Positions 7,478-17,114 of a DNA stretch of 32,667 bases are shown one piece after another. The stretch's first letter is position 1. Each line of letters opens with the position of its first letter. A program made the translations under genes and the position numbers. Origin of the DNA: Romboutsia sp. (lineage in GTDB: Bacteria > Bacillota > Clostridia > Peptostreptococcales > Peptostreptococcaceae); NCBI GenBank assembly GCA_017889265.1, contig JAGHEK010000068.1:1-32667 (forward strand), given 5' to 3'. The notes under the pieces are model-generated. The model searched no databases, was not told the DNA's origin, and was given only the letters and a program-made list of their open reading frames with translations.

Positions 7478-8692
7478 ATGAGTTTAGATTTAATGTTTAT
7501 TAATAATTTAAAAAATCTTAATTTGCAAGATACTAAAGTTGATATAAAACCGACTAATAAAGTTCAAAATAATCAAGATAAAAATAACGTGGATAAATCT
7601 GAAGAGAAAGATTTTGATAAATATTTATCTGATGTAGATAAAGATACTAATGTTGATAAAAATAATAAAACTGAAAATGAAAAAGTAGATAATATAGATA
7701 AAGATAGTGAAACTAAAAAAGAAGATTCAGATGAAATTTTAAATAACTCTATTATACAAGGGTTAATTTTTTTACTACAAAATGTCGAAAAAAATAGTAA
7801 TTTGAATGATATTATAATGAATATTGATAAGTTAAAGCAAATCGATTTATCTAGTATAGAAAATTTATTTGTTGACTCTGATAAATTTGAATTTTTAAAA
7901 GAAATAATTTCTGATATAAGAAATAGCGAAAGTATAGACTTATCAAGCTTAGACATGGATATACTAGAAAAGGTTGAAAATTTAGAATTAAAGGATATGC
8001 AAAAACTTGATAATATACTACAAGAACTTGCAAAAAGCGACAAAAAAGAGTATAATATTAATGTAAATTTAAGTAATGATGATTATGAAGGGTTAGAAAA
8101 TAGTGCATCTATGTTTAGGAGCAATATTTTTGAAACTAAAAAAGATGATACAGAATTATCAACTTTAGAAAGTTTCTTAGATGTTAATTATAATAGTCAA
8201 GTTCAAAATATTACTAAAAATGATGCTAATTCTGATGTAGAGGTAGTTAAAGCTCCTACGGTTATAAATCAACAAACAATAAATGATGATGTAATACAAA
8301 CTATAAGATACGTAAGAGCTAACGGAATTGAAGAAATAAAAGTTAAAATAAGTCCGAGAGAACTTGGAGATATGGTAATAAAATTAACTAAAGATACAGA
8401 ATTAAATTCTAAAGTGGTTATAGAATTGACTAATAAGGATGCATATGAATTAGTAAATAGGAATTTAGCAGAGATAACAAAACATTTAAGTGATTCAAAT
8501 ATAGATATTAAAGATGTTGTTGTTACTATTAATGCAGATGATAAGAATCTAGAAAATGATAATTTTGGAAGTGAATTTGAAAGACATAATCAAGAAAATA
8601 AAAAGAATAAAAAGATACACATTGATGAAAATGATTTTTTAAATACACATGAAGAATTATTAAGTGATGATACTTTAAATATATTAGCTTAG
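7478..8692 (+). CDS. fliK: FliK, hook-length control protein
   Basis: 404 residues. The N-terminal ~260 residues are Asp/Asn/Lys/Ser-rich, low complexity and probably unstructured, as in FliK molecular rulers. The C-terminal region contains the Flg_hook pattern (VKISPRELGDMVIKL, an LxPxxLG-type motif), then VVIELTNKDAYELVNRNLAE. FliK is secreted during hook growth and contacts FlhB to switch export specificity. Its partner here is the FlhB half of the fusion protein downstream. The minus-strand 156-residue ORF in this gene is a shadow of its biased codons. Confidence 0.88.
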   Translation: MSLDLMFINNLKNLNLQDTKVDIKPTNKVQNNQDKNNVDKSEEKDFDKYLSDVDKDTNVDKNNKTENEKVDNIDKDSETKKEDSDEILNNSIIQGLIFLLQNVEKNSNLNDIIMNIDKLKQIDLSSIENLFVDSDKFEFLKEIISDIRNSESIDLSSLDMDILEKVENLELKDMQKLDNILQELAKSDKKEYNINVNLSNDDYEGLENSASMFRSNIFETKKDDTELSTLESFLDVNYNSQVQNITKNDANSDVEVVKAPTVINQQTINDDVIQTIRYVRANGIEEIKVKISPRELGDMVIKLTKDTELNSKVVIELTNKDAYELVNRNLAEITKHLSDSNIDIKDVVVTINADDKNLENDNFGSEFERHNQENKKNKKIHIDENDFLNTHEELLSDDTLNILA

Positions 8693-8700
8693 GAGGTATT

Positions 8701-9198
8701 ATGGATACTACAATAACTTCTACTAGAAGCATTTCTTCTAGTGTAACTGAAAATGGAACTCCGATTGTTCAGGCTGGAGAGGAAAGTAATAAGGATTTAT
8801 TTTTAAAGCTTTTAGTTGCACAAATGCAAAATCAAGACCCATTTAATCCTCAGGATCCAACACAGTATGTTACACAGTTATCTCAGTTTACTATGATGGA
8901 AGAAACTATGGACTTAAACGATAATATTGAATTGATGCTAGGAATTAACAATGGTTTATTAGTTAATTCGGCTATGAGTGGTGCAACAGCCATTATAGGA
9001 AAAGAAGTTGAAGCATATGCTCCAAAAACTAATGAAGAAAATACAGAAAGTGGAGAAACAACAGAAGGATCTACAACTATAAAGGGTAATGTGGAGAGTG
9101 TTGAGATAAAAGATGGTGTTGTTTATATGAATATTAGAAATAAAGAGAATGATGAGTTAGTTTCTATTGAATACGCAGCACTTATAAAAGTTAATTAA
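8701..9198 (+). CDS. flgD: FlgD, hook cap/scaffold protein
   Basis: 165 residues, short for the family, which often exceeds 200. The N-terminal signature is intact: NKDLFLKLLVAQMQNQDPFN, then PTQYVTQLSQFTMMEE. The C-terminal part (TTIKGNVESVEIKDGVVYMN) is a small beta-rich remnant of the Tudor/FnIII-like cap domain. A Glu/Thr/Ser-rich linker (residues about 115-130) separates the two. FlgD caps the growing hook so FlgE can polymerise. An AGGAGG site overlaps the fliK stop region. Short FlgD proteins are common in Firmicutes. Confidence 0.92.
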   Translation: MDTTITSTRSISSSVTENGTPIVQAGEESNKDLFLKLLVAQMQNQDPFNPQDPTQYVTQLSQFTMMEETMDLNDNIELMLGINNGLLVNSAMSGATAIIGKEVEAYAPKTNEENTESGETTEGSTTIKGNVESVEIKDGVVYMNIRNKENDELVSIEYAALIKVN

Positions 9199-9234
9199 CA
9201 GAAAAAGACATTTTTATTAAGGAGAGTTAAAAGT

Positions 9235-10329
9235 ATGTTAAGATCAATGTATTCAGGAATAAGTGGAATGAAATCTAATCAAACTAAGCTTGATGTTGTT
9301 GCAAATAACGTTGCTAACGTTGGAACTACTGCTTTTAAGAAATCTAGTGCTAGATTTACTGATGCACTTTATCAATCAGCTTTATATGCAAGTTCTCCAG
9401 GAGGAACAGCAGATAATGGATTAGTGCTAGGAGGAGTTAGTCCAGGTCAAGTAGGTATTGGTGTTAAGGTAAGTGGTATATTTAAAAATATGGTACAGGG
9501 TGCTATACAACCAACAGGAAGACCTACAGATTTAGCAATAGATGGAGATGGATTTTTTACAGTTTCTATGCCAGGGGGACAGGTTGCATATACAAGAGAT
9601 GGTTCATTTAGTTTAGATTTAAATGGTAACTTAGTAACTGCAGATGGTTATAAAGTTGTTAATAAAATAACTAATCCAGATGGAACTATAGTACCTCCAG
9701 GTAGCGATGCGTATGATGTTGATACTGATGGAGATGGTATAAATGATTCTTGTGCTGTTCAAATACCTAAAGAAGTTTACTATATAAAAGATGGTGTAAC
9801 TGGACTTGATAAGTATAAAGGTCAGACTATTATGAAAATAAAAGATAATAATGGTGATGATAAGTACACTCTTTTAGATGGAACAGATATTACAAATGAT
9901 ATAAATGGAGCCATAGGAGGAAATGGTACATTTAATGATATACTTAGAATAAAAAAGGTTGTAAACTTTAATATATCAAAAGAAGGTAAAGTATCTTATT
10001 TACTTGAAGATGGAAGTAGATCTCCTCAAACTGATACTGCAGGTCAACCTTTAGAATCACAACAACAATTAACTATATCTATATTCCAAAATGCAGAAGG
10101 ATTAGAGCAATTAGCAGGAAATCTTTACTCTGTTAGTGCAAACTCTGGTAATGCAATAACTGGAGCTGTAAGTGGTCAAATAAATCAAGGGGCAATAGAA
10201 ATGTCAAATGTTGATTTATCAGAGGAATTTACTGAGATGATAGTAACACAAAGAGCTTTCCAAGCATCTAGTAAAGTAATAACTACAAGTGATGAATTAT
10301 TACAAGAAATAATGAACCTAAAAAGATAA
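9235..10329 (+). CDS. flgE: FlgE, flagellar hook protein
   Basis: 364 residues. The axial-protein N-terminus (MLRSMYSGISGM, then LDVVANNVANVGTTAFKK) and C-terminus (MSNVDLSEEFTEMIVTQRAF, then ASSKVITTSDELLQEI) are canonical for hook proteins. The central surface domain carries DTDGDGIND at about residues 163-171, a DxDxDGxxD calcium-loop-like motif, followed by a cysteine. FlgE is exported and forms the flexible hook. A GGAGAG site precedes ATG. The gene follows flgD directly; the usual small flbD gene is not present between flgE and motA. Confidence 0.93.
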   Translation: MLRSMYSGISGMKSNQTKLDVVANNVANVGTTAFKKSSARFTDALYQSALYASSPGGTADNGLVLGGVSPGQVGIGVKVSGIFKNMVQGAIQPTGRPTDLAIDGDGFFTVSMPGGQVAYTRDGSFSLDLNGNLVTADGYKVVNKITNPDGTIVPPGSDAYDVDTDGDGINDSCAVQIPKEVYYIKDGVTGLDKYKGQTIMKIKDNNGDDKYTLLDGTDITNDINGAIGGNGTFNDILRIKKVVNFNISKEGKVSYLLEDGSRSPQTDTAGQPLESQQQLTISIFQNAEGLEQLAGNLYSVSANSGNAITGAVSGQINQGAIEMSNVDLSEEFTEMIVTQRAFQASSKVITTSDELLQEIMNLKR

Positions 10330-10345
10330 TAGGAGGAATTAATAG

Positions 10346-11143
10346 ATGAATAAAACGGATATTCTAACCCCTATTGGATTTGTTGTTGCATTTGGGCTTG
10401 TTATATTCGGTATAATGGTCGGAGATAAACTAGGTTTAGGTCTTAAACCATTTATAGATGTACCTTCTCTTGCAATAACTGTTGGAGGGTCTTTAGGAGC
10501 ACTTCTTGTAACTTTTACTATGGACGAGATAAAAGACATACCTAAAGCATTAAAGGCTTGTATGTTTTCTACTAATATAAATAAAATTGATTTAATAAAT
10601 CAGTTTAAAGATATATCAAAAAAAGTTAGATCAGAAGGTGTTTTAGCACTTGAATCTTCAATAGGTGAAATAGAAAATGATTTCTTAAGAAAAGGACTTG
10701 AGTATGTAGTTGATGGAATGGATGCAGAAGTCACTAAAACAATACTTGAAACAGAAATTTCTGCAGTTGAAACTACTTATGCAAGATATTCTAGATTATT
10801 TAAATTATGGGGGTCATTTACTCCAGCATTCGGGATGGTTGGTACTCTTATAGGTCTTATACAAATGCTTGCAGACTTAGGAGATGCTAGTGCCATAGCA
10901 GCAGGTATGGGTGCTGCCCTTATAACTACATTTTATGGTGCATTATTTGCAAATGGTATATTTAACCCATTAGGATTTAACGTTGAAGTTAAAGGTGAAA
11001 AAGAAGTTGAAATTCTTGAGATGATGATGGTTGGTATTTGTAGCATTCAAAATGAAGTTAGTTTACCAGTTTTAGAGGCTAATTTACTTTGTTATTTAAA
11101 TGCTACTGAAAAGAAAGCTTTTGAAGAGGCTGGAGGTGCTTAA
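10346..11143 (+). CDS. motA: MotA, flagellar stator ion-channel subunit
   Basis: 265 residues with four predicted transmembrane segments: about 9-27 and 34-55 near the N-terminus, and two in the second half. The cytoplasmic loop between the second and third has charged residues that contact FliG. The FTPAFGMVGTLIGLIQML segment contains the conserved prolines of the channel, followed by GMGAALITTFYGALFAN. MotA and MotB form the torque-generating stator. ATG follows TAGGAGGAATT. The sequence does not let me decide between proton and sodium coupling. Confidence 0.94.
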   Translation: MNKTDILTPIGFVVAFGLVIFGIMVGDKLGLGLKPFIDVPSLAITVGGSLGALLVTFTMDEIKDIPKALKACMFSTNINKIDLINQFKDISKKVRSEGVLALESSIGEIENDFLRKGLEYVVDGMDAEVTKTILETEISAVETTYARYSRLFKLWGSFTPAFGMVGTLIGLIQMLADLGDASAIAAGMGAALITTFYGALFANGIFNPLGFNVEVKGEKEVEILEMMMVGICSIQNEVSLPVLEANLLCYLNATEKKAFEEAGGA

Positions 11144-11145
11144 AA

Positions 11146-11913
11146 TTGGCACGTAAAAAGAAAAAAGGCGATGAGATTAATACAAACGCTTGGATGGATA
11201 CTTATGCTGATACAGTAACCTTGTTATTGACATTTTTTATATTACTTTATTCTATATCATCAGTCGATGCTCAAAAGCTAAAAGAATTAGCTTTAGCACT
11301 TCAACAAGCATTAGTTGGTAAAGATAGTGTATACGAATTAGGTAGCCTTGAGGAAATTAAAATAGAAAAAGGTGATAAAGAGGCGGAAAAACAGTCCGAA
11401 AAACCACCAGGAGAACAAGGGCAAAATCAAGCTCAAAACAATACTTCTCAAGAACCTTTAAATAAAGATGAATTAAAAGAGACTTTAGAGGAAATAATAG
11501 AACAGAAGAATTTAGCAGATTCGATAAAATTAGTTGAAGATGAAAAGGGGATTATCCTACAACTTCATGAATCATTACTATTTGATTCTGGTAAAGCTCA
11601 GCTTAAAGCTACTGATGATATATTAGATGCTTTAAATACTATAATAAATAGTGTTTCTAATAATGTTTTAATAGAAGGTAATACAGATAATACACCTATA
11701 CACACTTCGGAATTTCCTTCTAACTGGGAATTATCAACTGCTAGAGCTGTCAGTGTTGCAAGACATTTTATCGACTGTGGTGTTGAACCAAAAAGAATTA
11801 CAGTTAAAGGATTTGGAGAATACAATCCAATAGCAGAAAATGATACTCCTGAGAATAAATCGTTAAATAGAAGAGTCGATATACTTATTTTAGATGAAGA
11901 AGGAGCTAATTAA
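11146..11913 (+). CDS. motB: MotB, stator anchor subunit
   Basis: 255 residues from a TTG start with GGAGGTG inside the motA end. The short basic N-terminus is followed by one transmembrane helix (YADTVTLLLTFFILLYSIS), in which the Asp of YAD is the essential ion-carrying residue. A plug/linker region rich in Gln, Glu and Lys follows. The C-terminal OmpA-like peptidoglycan-binding domain has NVLIEGNTDN, WELSTARAVSVARHF and NRRVDILI. It anchors the stator to the cell wall. The gene overlaps fliO (TAATG). Confidence 0.94.
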   Translation: MARKKKKGDEINTNAWMDTYADTVTLLLTFFILLYSISSVDAQKLKELALALQQALVGKDSVYELGSLEEIKIEKGDKEAEKQSEKPPGEQGQNQAQNNTSQEPLNKDELKETLEEIIEQKNLADSIKLVEDEKGIILQLHESLLFDSGKAQLKATDDILDALNTIINSVSNNVLIEGNTDNTPIHTSEFPSNWELSTARAVSVARHFIDCGVEPKRITVKGFGEYNPIAENDTPENKSLNRRVDILILDEEGAN

Positions 11914-12263
11914 TGGGTGATACTTTTAAATATATAATAGATATGTTAGTAGCTTTACCTATAATATTAATACTTATAATAGTATCTATAAGACTTGCAA
12001 GATTTAACCTACTAAACATAGAGAATACTCGGTATACTAAAGTATTAGAAAAAATAATAATAAGTAAAGATACTCAAATATCTATATTAAAAATGGGTGA
12101 TGAAGGCTTAATTTTAGCATCATCACCCTATAAAATAGAAAAGATAAAAGAATTATCTAAAGAAGAAATAAATATAATCGAAGAAAAAATAAAACAAAAC
12201 AAAATAAATAAAGATAATTTTAAGTTTGATTTAAAAAATATAAAAAAGTATAGAGGTGATTAA
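11913..12263 (+). CDS. fliO: FliO, export-gate assembly protein
   Basis: A 116-residue protein with one N-terminal transmembrane helix (MLVALPIILILIIVSIRL) and a small cytoplasmic domain containing EKIIISKDTQISILKMGDEG and LILASSPYKIEKIKEL, which resembles the FliO/MopB pattern (an SH3-like fold with a late LxGxxxxG-type turn). FliO helps assemble FliP into the export gate. It sits directly before fliP, as in most flagellar operons, and overlaps motB by one base. fliL, which usually lies between motB and fliO in Clostridia, is missing. Confidence 0.8.
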   Translation: MGDTFKYIIDMLVALPIILILIIVSIRLARFNLLNIENTRYTKVLEKIIISKDTQISILKMGDEGLILASSPYKIEKIKELSKEEINIIEEKIKQNKINKDNFKFDLKNIKKYRGD

Positions 12264-12266
12264 AGG

Positions 12267-12935
12267 GTGGAGGAATTAGGTAATATTTTAAGTTATAGCC
12301 AACAAGATTTAACCCCTTTAATACAATTATTCTTAATTCTTACGCTACTTATGTTTTTACCGGTAGCTATATTTATGTTAACATCTTTTGTAAGAATAAT
12401 TGTCACATTTTCATTTATAAAATCAGCATTAGGAGCACAACAATCAATACCAAATCAAGTCTTAATTGGTGTTGCAATAGTTATGACTATATTTATAATG
12501 GCACCTACGATTGAAAAAATAAATGAAACTGCTATAAAACCTTATTTGGAAGAGGAAATTAAATTTCAAGATGCATTGCTTGAAGCAGAAAAGCCTATAA
12601 AAGCTTTTTTACTTGAACAAACTAGAGAAACAGATATTGAATTATTTTTAGAAAATGCTAAAATCGATAAAGAAAGCATAACAAGAGATAATATACCTTT
12701 ATATGTATTAGTTCCAGCATTTGCTATAAGTGAGTTGAAAACTGCATTTCAAATAGGATTTTTAATATATCTTCCATTTTTGCTCATAGATTTAGTTGTT
12801 GCAAGTACTCTTATGGCAATGGGGATGATGATGCTTCCACCAGTTATGGTCTCATTACCTTTTAAGTTATTACTTTTTATAATGGTAGACGGCTGGAATC
12901 TATTGATAAAATCTTTAATTTTAAGTTTTGGTTAA
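12267..12935 (+). CDS. fliP: FliP, type III export gate protein
   Basis: 222 residues from GTG, with AGAGGTGAT upstream. FliP signatures are clear: MLTSFVRIIVTFSFIKSALG, then QQSIPNQVLIGVAIVMTIFI, and YVLVPAFAISELKTAFQIGF followed by MMMLPPVMVSLPFKLLLFI. Four hydrophobic segments flank a charged periplasmic loop. FliP, FliQ and FliR form the helical export gate in the centre of the MS ring. No defect is visible. Confidence 0.96.
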   Translation: MEELGNILSYSQQDLTPLIQLFLILTLLMFLPVAIFMLTSFVRIIVTFSFIKSALGAQQSIPNQVLIGVAIVMTIFIMAPTIEKINETAIKPYLEEEIKFQDALLEAEKPIKAFLLEQTRETDIELFLENAKIDKESITRDNIPLYVLVPAFAISELKTAFQIGFLIYLPFLLIDLVVASTLMAMGMMMLPPVMVSLPFKLLLFIMVDGWNLLIKSLILSFG

Positions 12936-12947
12936 GGAGATAGTAAT

Positions 12948-13217
12948 ATGAGTGAAAATATGGTAATGAGTATAGTAAAGGAAGGTTTATATACTAGTAT
13001 GATAGTAGCTGGACCTATTCTTATTCTTACACTTTTAATAGGACTTATAATAAGTATAATTCAAGCAACAACACAAATTCAGGAGCAAACTTTAACATTC
13101 TTACCTAAACTTATAGTAGCAGGTCTAGTACTTGCAGTTGGAGGTAATTGGATGTTGAATGAATTAATTAAATTCACTAATAAAATTATGAATATGATAT
13201 CAGTTATAAATAGGTAA
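12948..13217 (+). CDS. fliQ: FliQ, type III export gate protein
   Basis: 89 residues with two transmembrane helices. The family pattern is present: VKEGLYTSMIVAGPILILTL, then GLIISIIQATTQIQEQTLTF and LPKLIVAGLVLAVGGNWML. FliQ packs around FliP and FliR in the export gate. It is 12 bases after fliP with AAGGAGA upstream. Confidence 0.96.
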   Translation: MSENMVMSIVKEGLYTSMIVAGPILILTLLIGLIISIIQATTQIQEQTLTFLPKLIVAGLVLAVGGNWMLNELIKFTNKIMNMISVINR

Positions 13218-13221
13218 AAGT

Positions 13222-15024
13222 ATGTTATTAGCATTTATTAGAGTATCAACATTCTTTTTTTCTATGAATATAATGTTTCCAGCAGGAACACCGGGACCAT
13301 TTAAAATAGCATTTTCTTTTATTATGTCATTAATAATATCTATAGGTATTGATTTAAATGTTGAAATTGCTAATATGTATATACTTATATATATGGTTAT
13401 AATGGAATTCTTGACAGGATTAGCATTAGGATATATGACGAGTTTATGTTTTAATGGATTAAAAATTGCAGGTTCAATGATGGATATGCAATTGGGTCTT
13501 ATGATGGCTAGTATGTATGATCCAAATTCTCAAAGTCAAACGACGTTGATATCGAATATAACCCATTGGATGGGTGTTGTGATTTTTTTTATAATAAATG
13601 GACATCACATATTAATTAAGGGGATTCAACATAGTTTTGAAATAATAAAAGTTGGTGAACCTATTTTTCTTAGTAATTTTGATTACATAGTAAATGTTTT
13701 TGTTGAAGTGTTTATCATAGGATTTAGAATATCAATTCCGATTATGCTAGCACTTTTTATGAAAGATTTAATACTTGGACTTATATCAAAAAGTGTACCT
13801 TCTTTAAATGTAATGATGATATCTATGCCACTTAAAATACTTGTAGGTATCCTATTTTTTATAATGGGATTACCTTTTATAGGCCAAGAAATAGCAGATC
13901 TTTTATCTAATATAAGAGAAATATTAGAAGGTACATTAAGTGTGGGAGCATTGCCACTTGGAATAATTTTATCTAATGATGATAAGACAGAAGAACCTAC
14001 TCCTAAAAAGTTAAGAGAAGCTAGGAAAAGTGGTAACATAGCTAAAAGTCCAGAAATTTCTACTGCGATTACTCTTATCGTAATGATAGTAGTAACATTA
14101 TCTATGTCTGATAAAATATTTGTTGCTTTAAAACAAAACTTAATACATTATCTTGATTATGGATTTAGTTTTGAACTAAATAAAGCAACACTATATGTAC
14201 TTGTAAAGGATTTTTTAATATCTTTTTCTAATATATTTTTCCCAATAGGTATTATGATATTAGTATCTGGATTAGTTGGTAATTTAATTCAAACCAAAAT
14301 GCTTTTTACTACTGAACCAATAAAACCTAAATTATCGAAATTAAATCCTTTAAACGGATTTAAAAATATGTTTTCAGGAAGAGCTTTTGGACAGTTGATA
14401 AAAAGTATAGCAATAATAGTTATACTTTTTTATATAGGTGAGTCTTATTTTAATGATAATTTTATAGGTATAATAAAAAGCTCTAATATAAGTATAGATT
14501 ACCTTTATCCAACTATAATAAAGCTTGTTGGAGATCTATTAAAAAAGATTGCTATGGCTATGGTAGTCATAGCCGTACTAGATTATGCTTATCAAAAATA
14601 TAATCATAAGAAAAGTCTTAAGATGACTAAACAAGAAATAAAAGAAGAATTCAAACAAGCAGAAGGAAATCCTGAAATAAAAGGTAAGATTAAACAAAAA
14701 CAAAAAGAAATGGCTAGAATGAGAATGATGCAAGCAGTACCTACTGCCACAGTAATTGTGACCAATCCTACTCATATATCTATTGCAATCAGATATGAAA
14801 GAGGTAGAGATGAAAGTCCTGTTGTTGTTGCAAAAGGTGCGGATAACGTTGCTTTTAAAATAAGAGAAATAGCAAAAGAACACAAAATACCAATTATTGA
14901 AAATAAGCCTCTTGCAAGACTTATGTACAAAGAGATTGAGATAGATGAACAAATACCAGAGAGTATGTATAAAGCAGTTGCTGAAGTCTTAGTGGCTGTT
15001 TATAAAATGAAAAATAAACTTTAG
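13222..15024 (+). CDS. fliR-flhB: FliR-FlhB fusion, export gate and specificity switch
   Basis: A single 600-residue reading frame combines two proteins that are separate in most bacteria. Residues 1 to about 250 are FliR (FPAGTPGPFKIAFSF, LKIAGSMMDMQLGLMM, then MSMPLKILVGILFFIMGLP in approximate form). Residues about 253-600 are FlhB, starting DDKTEEPTPKKLREARKSG, with four transmembrane segments and the cytoplasmic domain. The autocleavage motif NPTH is at residues 515-518. FlhB switches export from hook to filament substrates after FliK contact. The ribosome binding site is weak (ATAGGT), so coupling to the fliQ stop four bases upstream is likely. No stop or frameshift is seen at the junction. 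The same fusion is known in Clostridium species. Confidence 0.95.
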   Translation: MLLAFIRVSTFFFSMNIMFPAGTPGPFKIAFSFIMSLIISIGIDLNVEIANMYILIYMVIMEFLTGLALGYMTSLCFNGLKIAGSMMDMQLGLMMASMYDPNSQSQTTLISNITHWMGVVIFFIINGHHILIKGIQHSFEIIKVGEPIFLSNFDYIVNVFVEVFIIGFRISIPIMLALFMKDLILGLISKSVPSLNVMMISMPLKILVGILFFIMGLPFIGQEIADLLSNIREILEGTLSVGALPLGIILSNDDKTEEPTPKKLREARKSGNIAKSPEISTAITLIVMIVVTLSMSDKIFVALKQNLIHYLDYGFSFELNKATLYVLVKDFLISFSNIFFPIGIMILVSGLVGNLIQTKMLFTTEPIKPKLSKLNPLNGFKNMFSGRAFGQLIKSIAIIVILFYIGESYFNDNFIGIIKSSNISIDYLYPTIIKLVGDLLKKIAMAMVVIAVLDYAYQKYNHKKSLKMTKQEIKEEFKQAEGNPEIKGKIKQKQKEMARMRMMQAVPTATVIVTNPTHISIAIRYERGRDESPVVVAKGADNVAFKIREIAKEHKIPIIENKPLARLMYKEIEIDEQIPESMYKAVAEVLVAVYKMKNKL

Positions 15025-15047
15025 AAAGTTATAAAAGAGGTTATAAA

Positions 15048-17099
15048 ATGAATTCGAAAAAGAGATTAGATATAATAGTTGCTTTTGGTATTTTAGGTAT
15101 AGTACTTATGATAATAATACCTTTACCAACTTTTTTACTGGATACTCTTTTAGCTGTAAATATAGGGTTTTCAGTTCTTATATTACTAATGACTCTTTTA
15201 TCAACTAGTACACTTGAACTATCTATATTCCCGACAATATTACTTGTTACAACACTTTTTAGATTGGCACTTAATATATCTTCAACAAGGCTTATTTTAA
15301 GTCAAGGTACTGCTGGAAATGTAATTGAAGCATTTGGTAGTTTCGTTGTTGGTGGAAACTATGTTGTTGGGGTTGTAATATTTCTAATAATAATGATAGT
15401 ACAGTTTATGGTTATAACTAATGGTTCTGGAAGGGTTGCAGAGGTTGCAGCTAGATTTACGCTTGATGCTATGCCTGGTAAACAGATGAGTATAGATGCT
15501 GACTTAAACTCAGGTGTTATAGATGAAAAAACTGCCATTAGAAAAAGAAAAGAATTACAACAAGAAGCCGATTTTTATGGAGCTATGGACGGGGCATCTA
15601 AATTCGTTAAAGGAGATGCTACGGCTGGTATAATAGTAACACTTATAAACGTATTAGGTGGTATAATAATAGGTATAGTAATGCTTGATATGGACTTTAT
15701 GGAGGCTATTCAAACCTACGTTAGATTAACCATAGGTGATGGTCTTGTAAGTCAGATACCAGCACTATTAATATCTACATCAGCAGGTATATTAGTAACT
15801 AAAGTAAGTGGAGAAGAAAACTTTGGTAATCAGTTTGGTAAACAGTTAATATCAATACCTAAAGCAATAGCTATGACTGGTGCAGTATTATTAGTTTTAG
15901 GTCTTATGCCGGGACTTCCAACTTTATCATTCTGGTCTTTAGGAATTGGAGCCGTTGCTCTTGCATTTTTCCTTAATAAAGATGAAGCTAAAAAGAAAGA
16001 AGAGGAAAGTATCTCTCAAATAGAAGAAATAGAAACAAAACCTTCTACACCAGATATGGCAGAAGATGTTTCAAAACTTATTAGTGTTGAGCCAATAGAA
16101 GTAGAAATAGGTTACGGACTTATTCCTTTAGCTGATGAAAGTAGTGGTGGAGATTTATTACAAAGAATAGTTTCTGTAAGAAGACAATGTGCAATAGAAA
16201 TGGGTATAGTTGTTCATCCTATAAGAATTAGAGATAATTTACAATTAAATCCTAATCAGTATTGTATAAAAATAAAAGGAAATACTATGGCAATACACGA
16301 TTTGATGCCAACGATGTTACTTTGTATGAATCCTATGGGAGCTGATATAGATATAGAAGGTATAAAGACTAAAGAACCTACTTTTGGTCTTGATGCACTT
16401 TGGATAGATAAAGAAAAAGCTGAAGAAGCTGAACTTAGAGGATATACGGTTGTAGACCCAACTACTATACTTGTAACACATCTTTTAGAAATAATAAAAA
16501 ATAAATCTTATGAACTAGTTGGAAGACAAGAAGTTAAATCTATTGTTGATTCTATGAAAGAAAGATATAGTGCAGTAGTTGAAGAGCTTATACCAGATTT
16601 AATGACTATTGGAGAAGTTCAAGCGGTTTTACAAAATCTATTAAAAGAAAAAGTTGCTATAAAAGATAGAGTAACTATTTTTGAAACTTTAGCAGACCAT
16701 GCTAGAAATACAAAGGATATAGAGTTATTAACAGAATACGTTAGAATGGCTATGAGTAGAAGTATTTGTTCTGAACTTACAGATGAAAATAATTCTATTG
16801 TTGTTGCAACATTATCACCAGAAGTTGAAAATATAGTAAGTACTAATCTTCAACGTTCTGTAAATGGTACTTATCCTGCTATAACACCAGATATTACAAA
16901 TAGCATTTTTGCATCAATTCAAGGTATAATAGAAGAGGTAGATTTTAATAATAATAGACCGATAATATTAGTTTCACCAAAAATAAGGGCACCTTTTAGA
17001 AAATTAGTTGAAATGGTGTTTCCTCAGGTTACAATATTATCATTAAATGAAGTACCAAATGATATTCAGATAAAAGCACAAGGTGTTGTTAATATATAG
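15048..17099 (+). CDS. flhA: FlhA, export gate protein with cytoplasmic docking ring
   Basis: 683 residues, a normal size. The N-terminal half has about eight transmembrane segments. The FHIPEP family signature is visible near residues 136-160 (RFTLDAMPGKQMSIDADLN). An acidic linker (KKKEEESISQIEEIETK) leads to the cytoplasmic domain with PTTILVTHLLEIIKNKSYEL and the end QVTILSLNEVPNDIQIKAQG. FlhA forms the nonameric ring that receives export substrates and chaperones. In many Clostridia flhF and flhG follow; here the sigma factor gene comes immediately. Confidence 0.96.
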   Translation: MNSKKRLDIIVAFGILGIVLMIIIPLPTFLLDTLLAVNIGFSVLILLMTLLSTSTLELSIFPTILLVTTLFRLALNISSTRLILSQGTAGNVIEAFGSFVVGGNYVVGVVIFLIIMIVQFMVITNGSGRVAEVAARFTLDAMPGKQMSIDADLNSGVIDEKTAIRKRKELQQEADFYGAMDGASKFVKGDATAGIIVTLINVLGGIIIGIVMLDMDFMEAIQTYVRLTIGDGLVSQIPALLISTSAGILVTKVSGEENFGNQFGKQLISIPKAIAMTGAVLLVLGLMPGLPTLSFWSLGIGAVALAFFLNKDEAKKKEEESISQIEEIETKPSTPDMAEDVSKLISVEPIEVEIGYGLIPLADESSGGDLLQRIVSVRRQCAIEMGIVVHPIRIRDNLQLNPNQYCIKIKGNTMAIHDLMPTMLLCMNPMGADIDIEGIKTKEPTFGLDALWIDKEKAEEAELRGYTVVDPTTILVTHLLEIIKNKSYELVGRQEVKSIVDSMKERYSAVVEELIPDLMTIGEVQAVLQNLLKEKVAIKDRVTIFETLADHARNTKDIELLTEYVRMAMSRSICSELTDENNSIVVATLSPEVENIVSTNLQRSVNGTYPAITPDITNSIFASIQGIIEEVDFNNNRPIILVSPKIRAPFRKLVEMVFPQVTILSLNEVPNDIQIKAQGVVNI

Positions 17100-17114
17100 T
17101 AGGGGGTGTTGTTT

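Noticed and set aside
7573-8043. 156-residue minus-strand ORF
   Set aside because: Ser/Leu/Phe-rich shadow of the repetitive Asp/Lys/Asn codons of fliK.
17106-17114. GTG start for fliA
   Set aside because: The GTG overlaps the AGGGGG ribosome binding site that serves ATG 17115.
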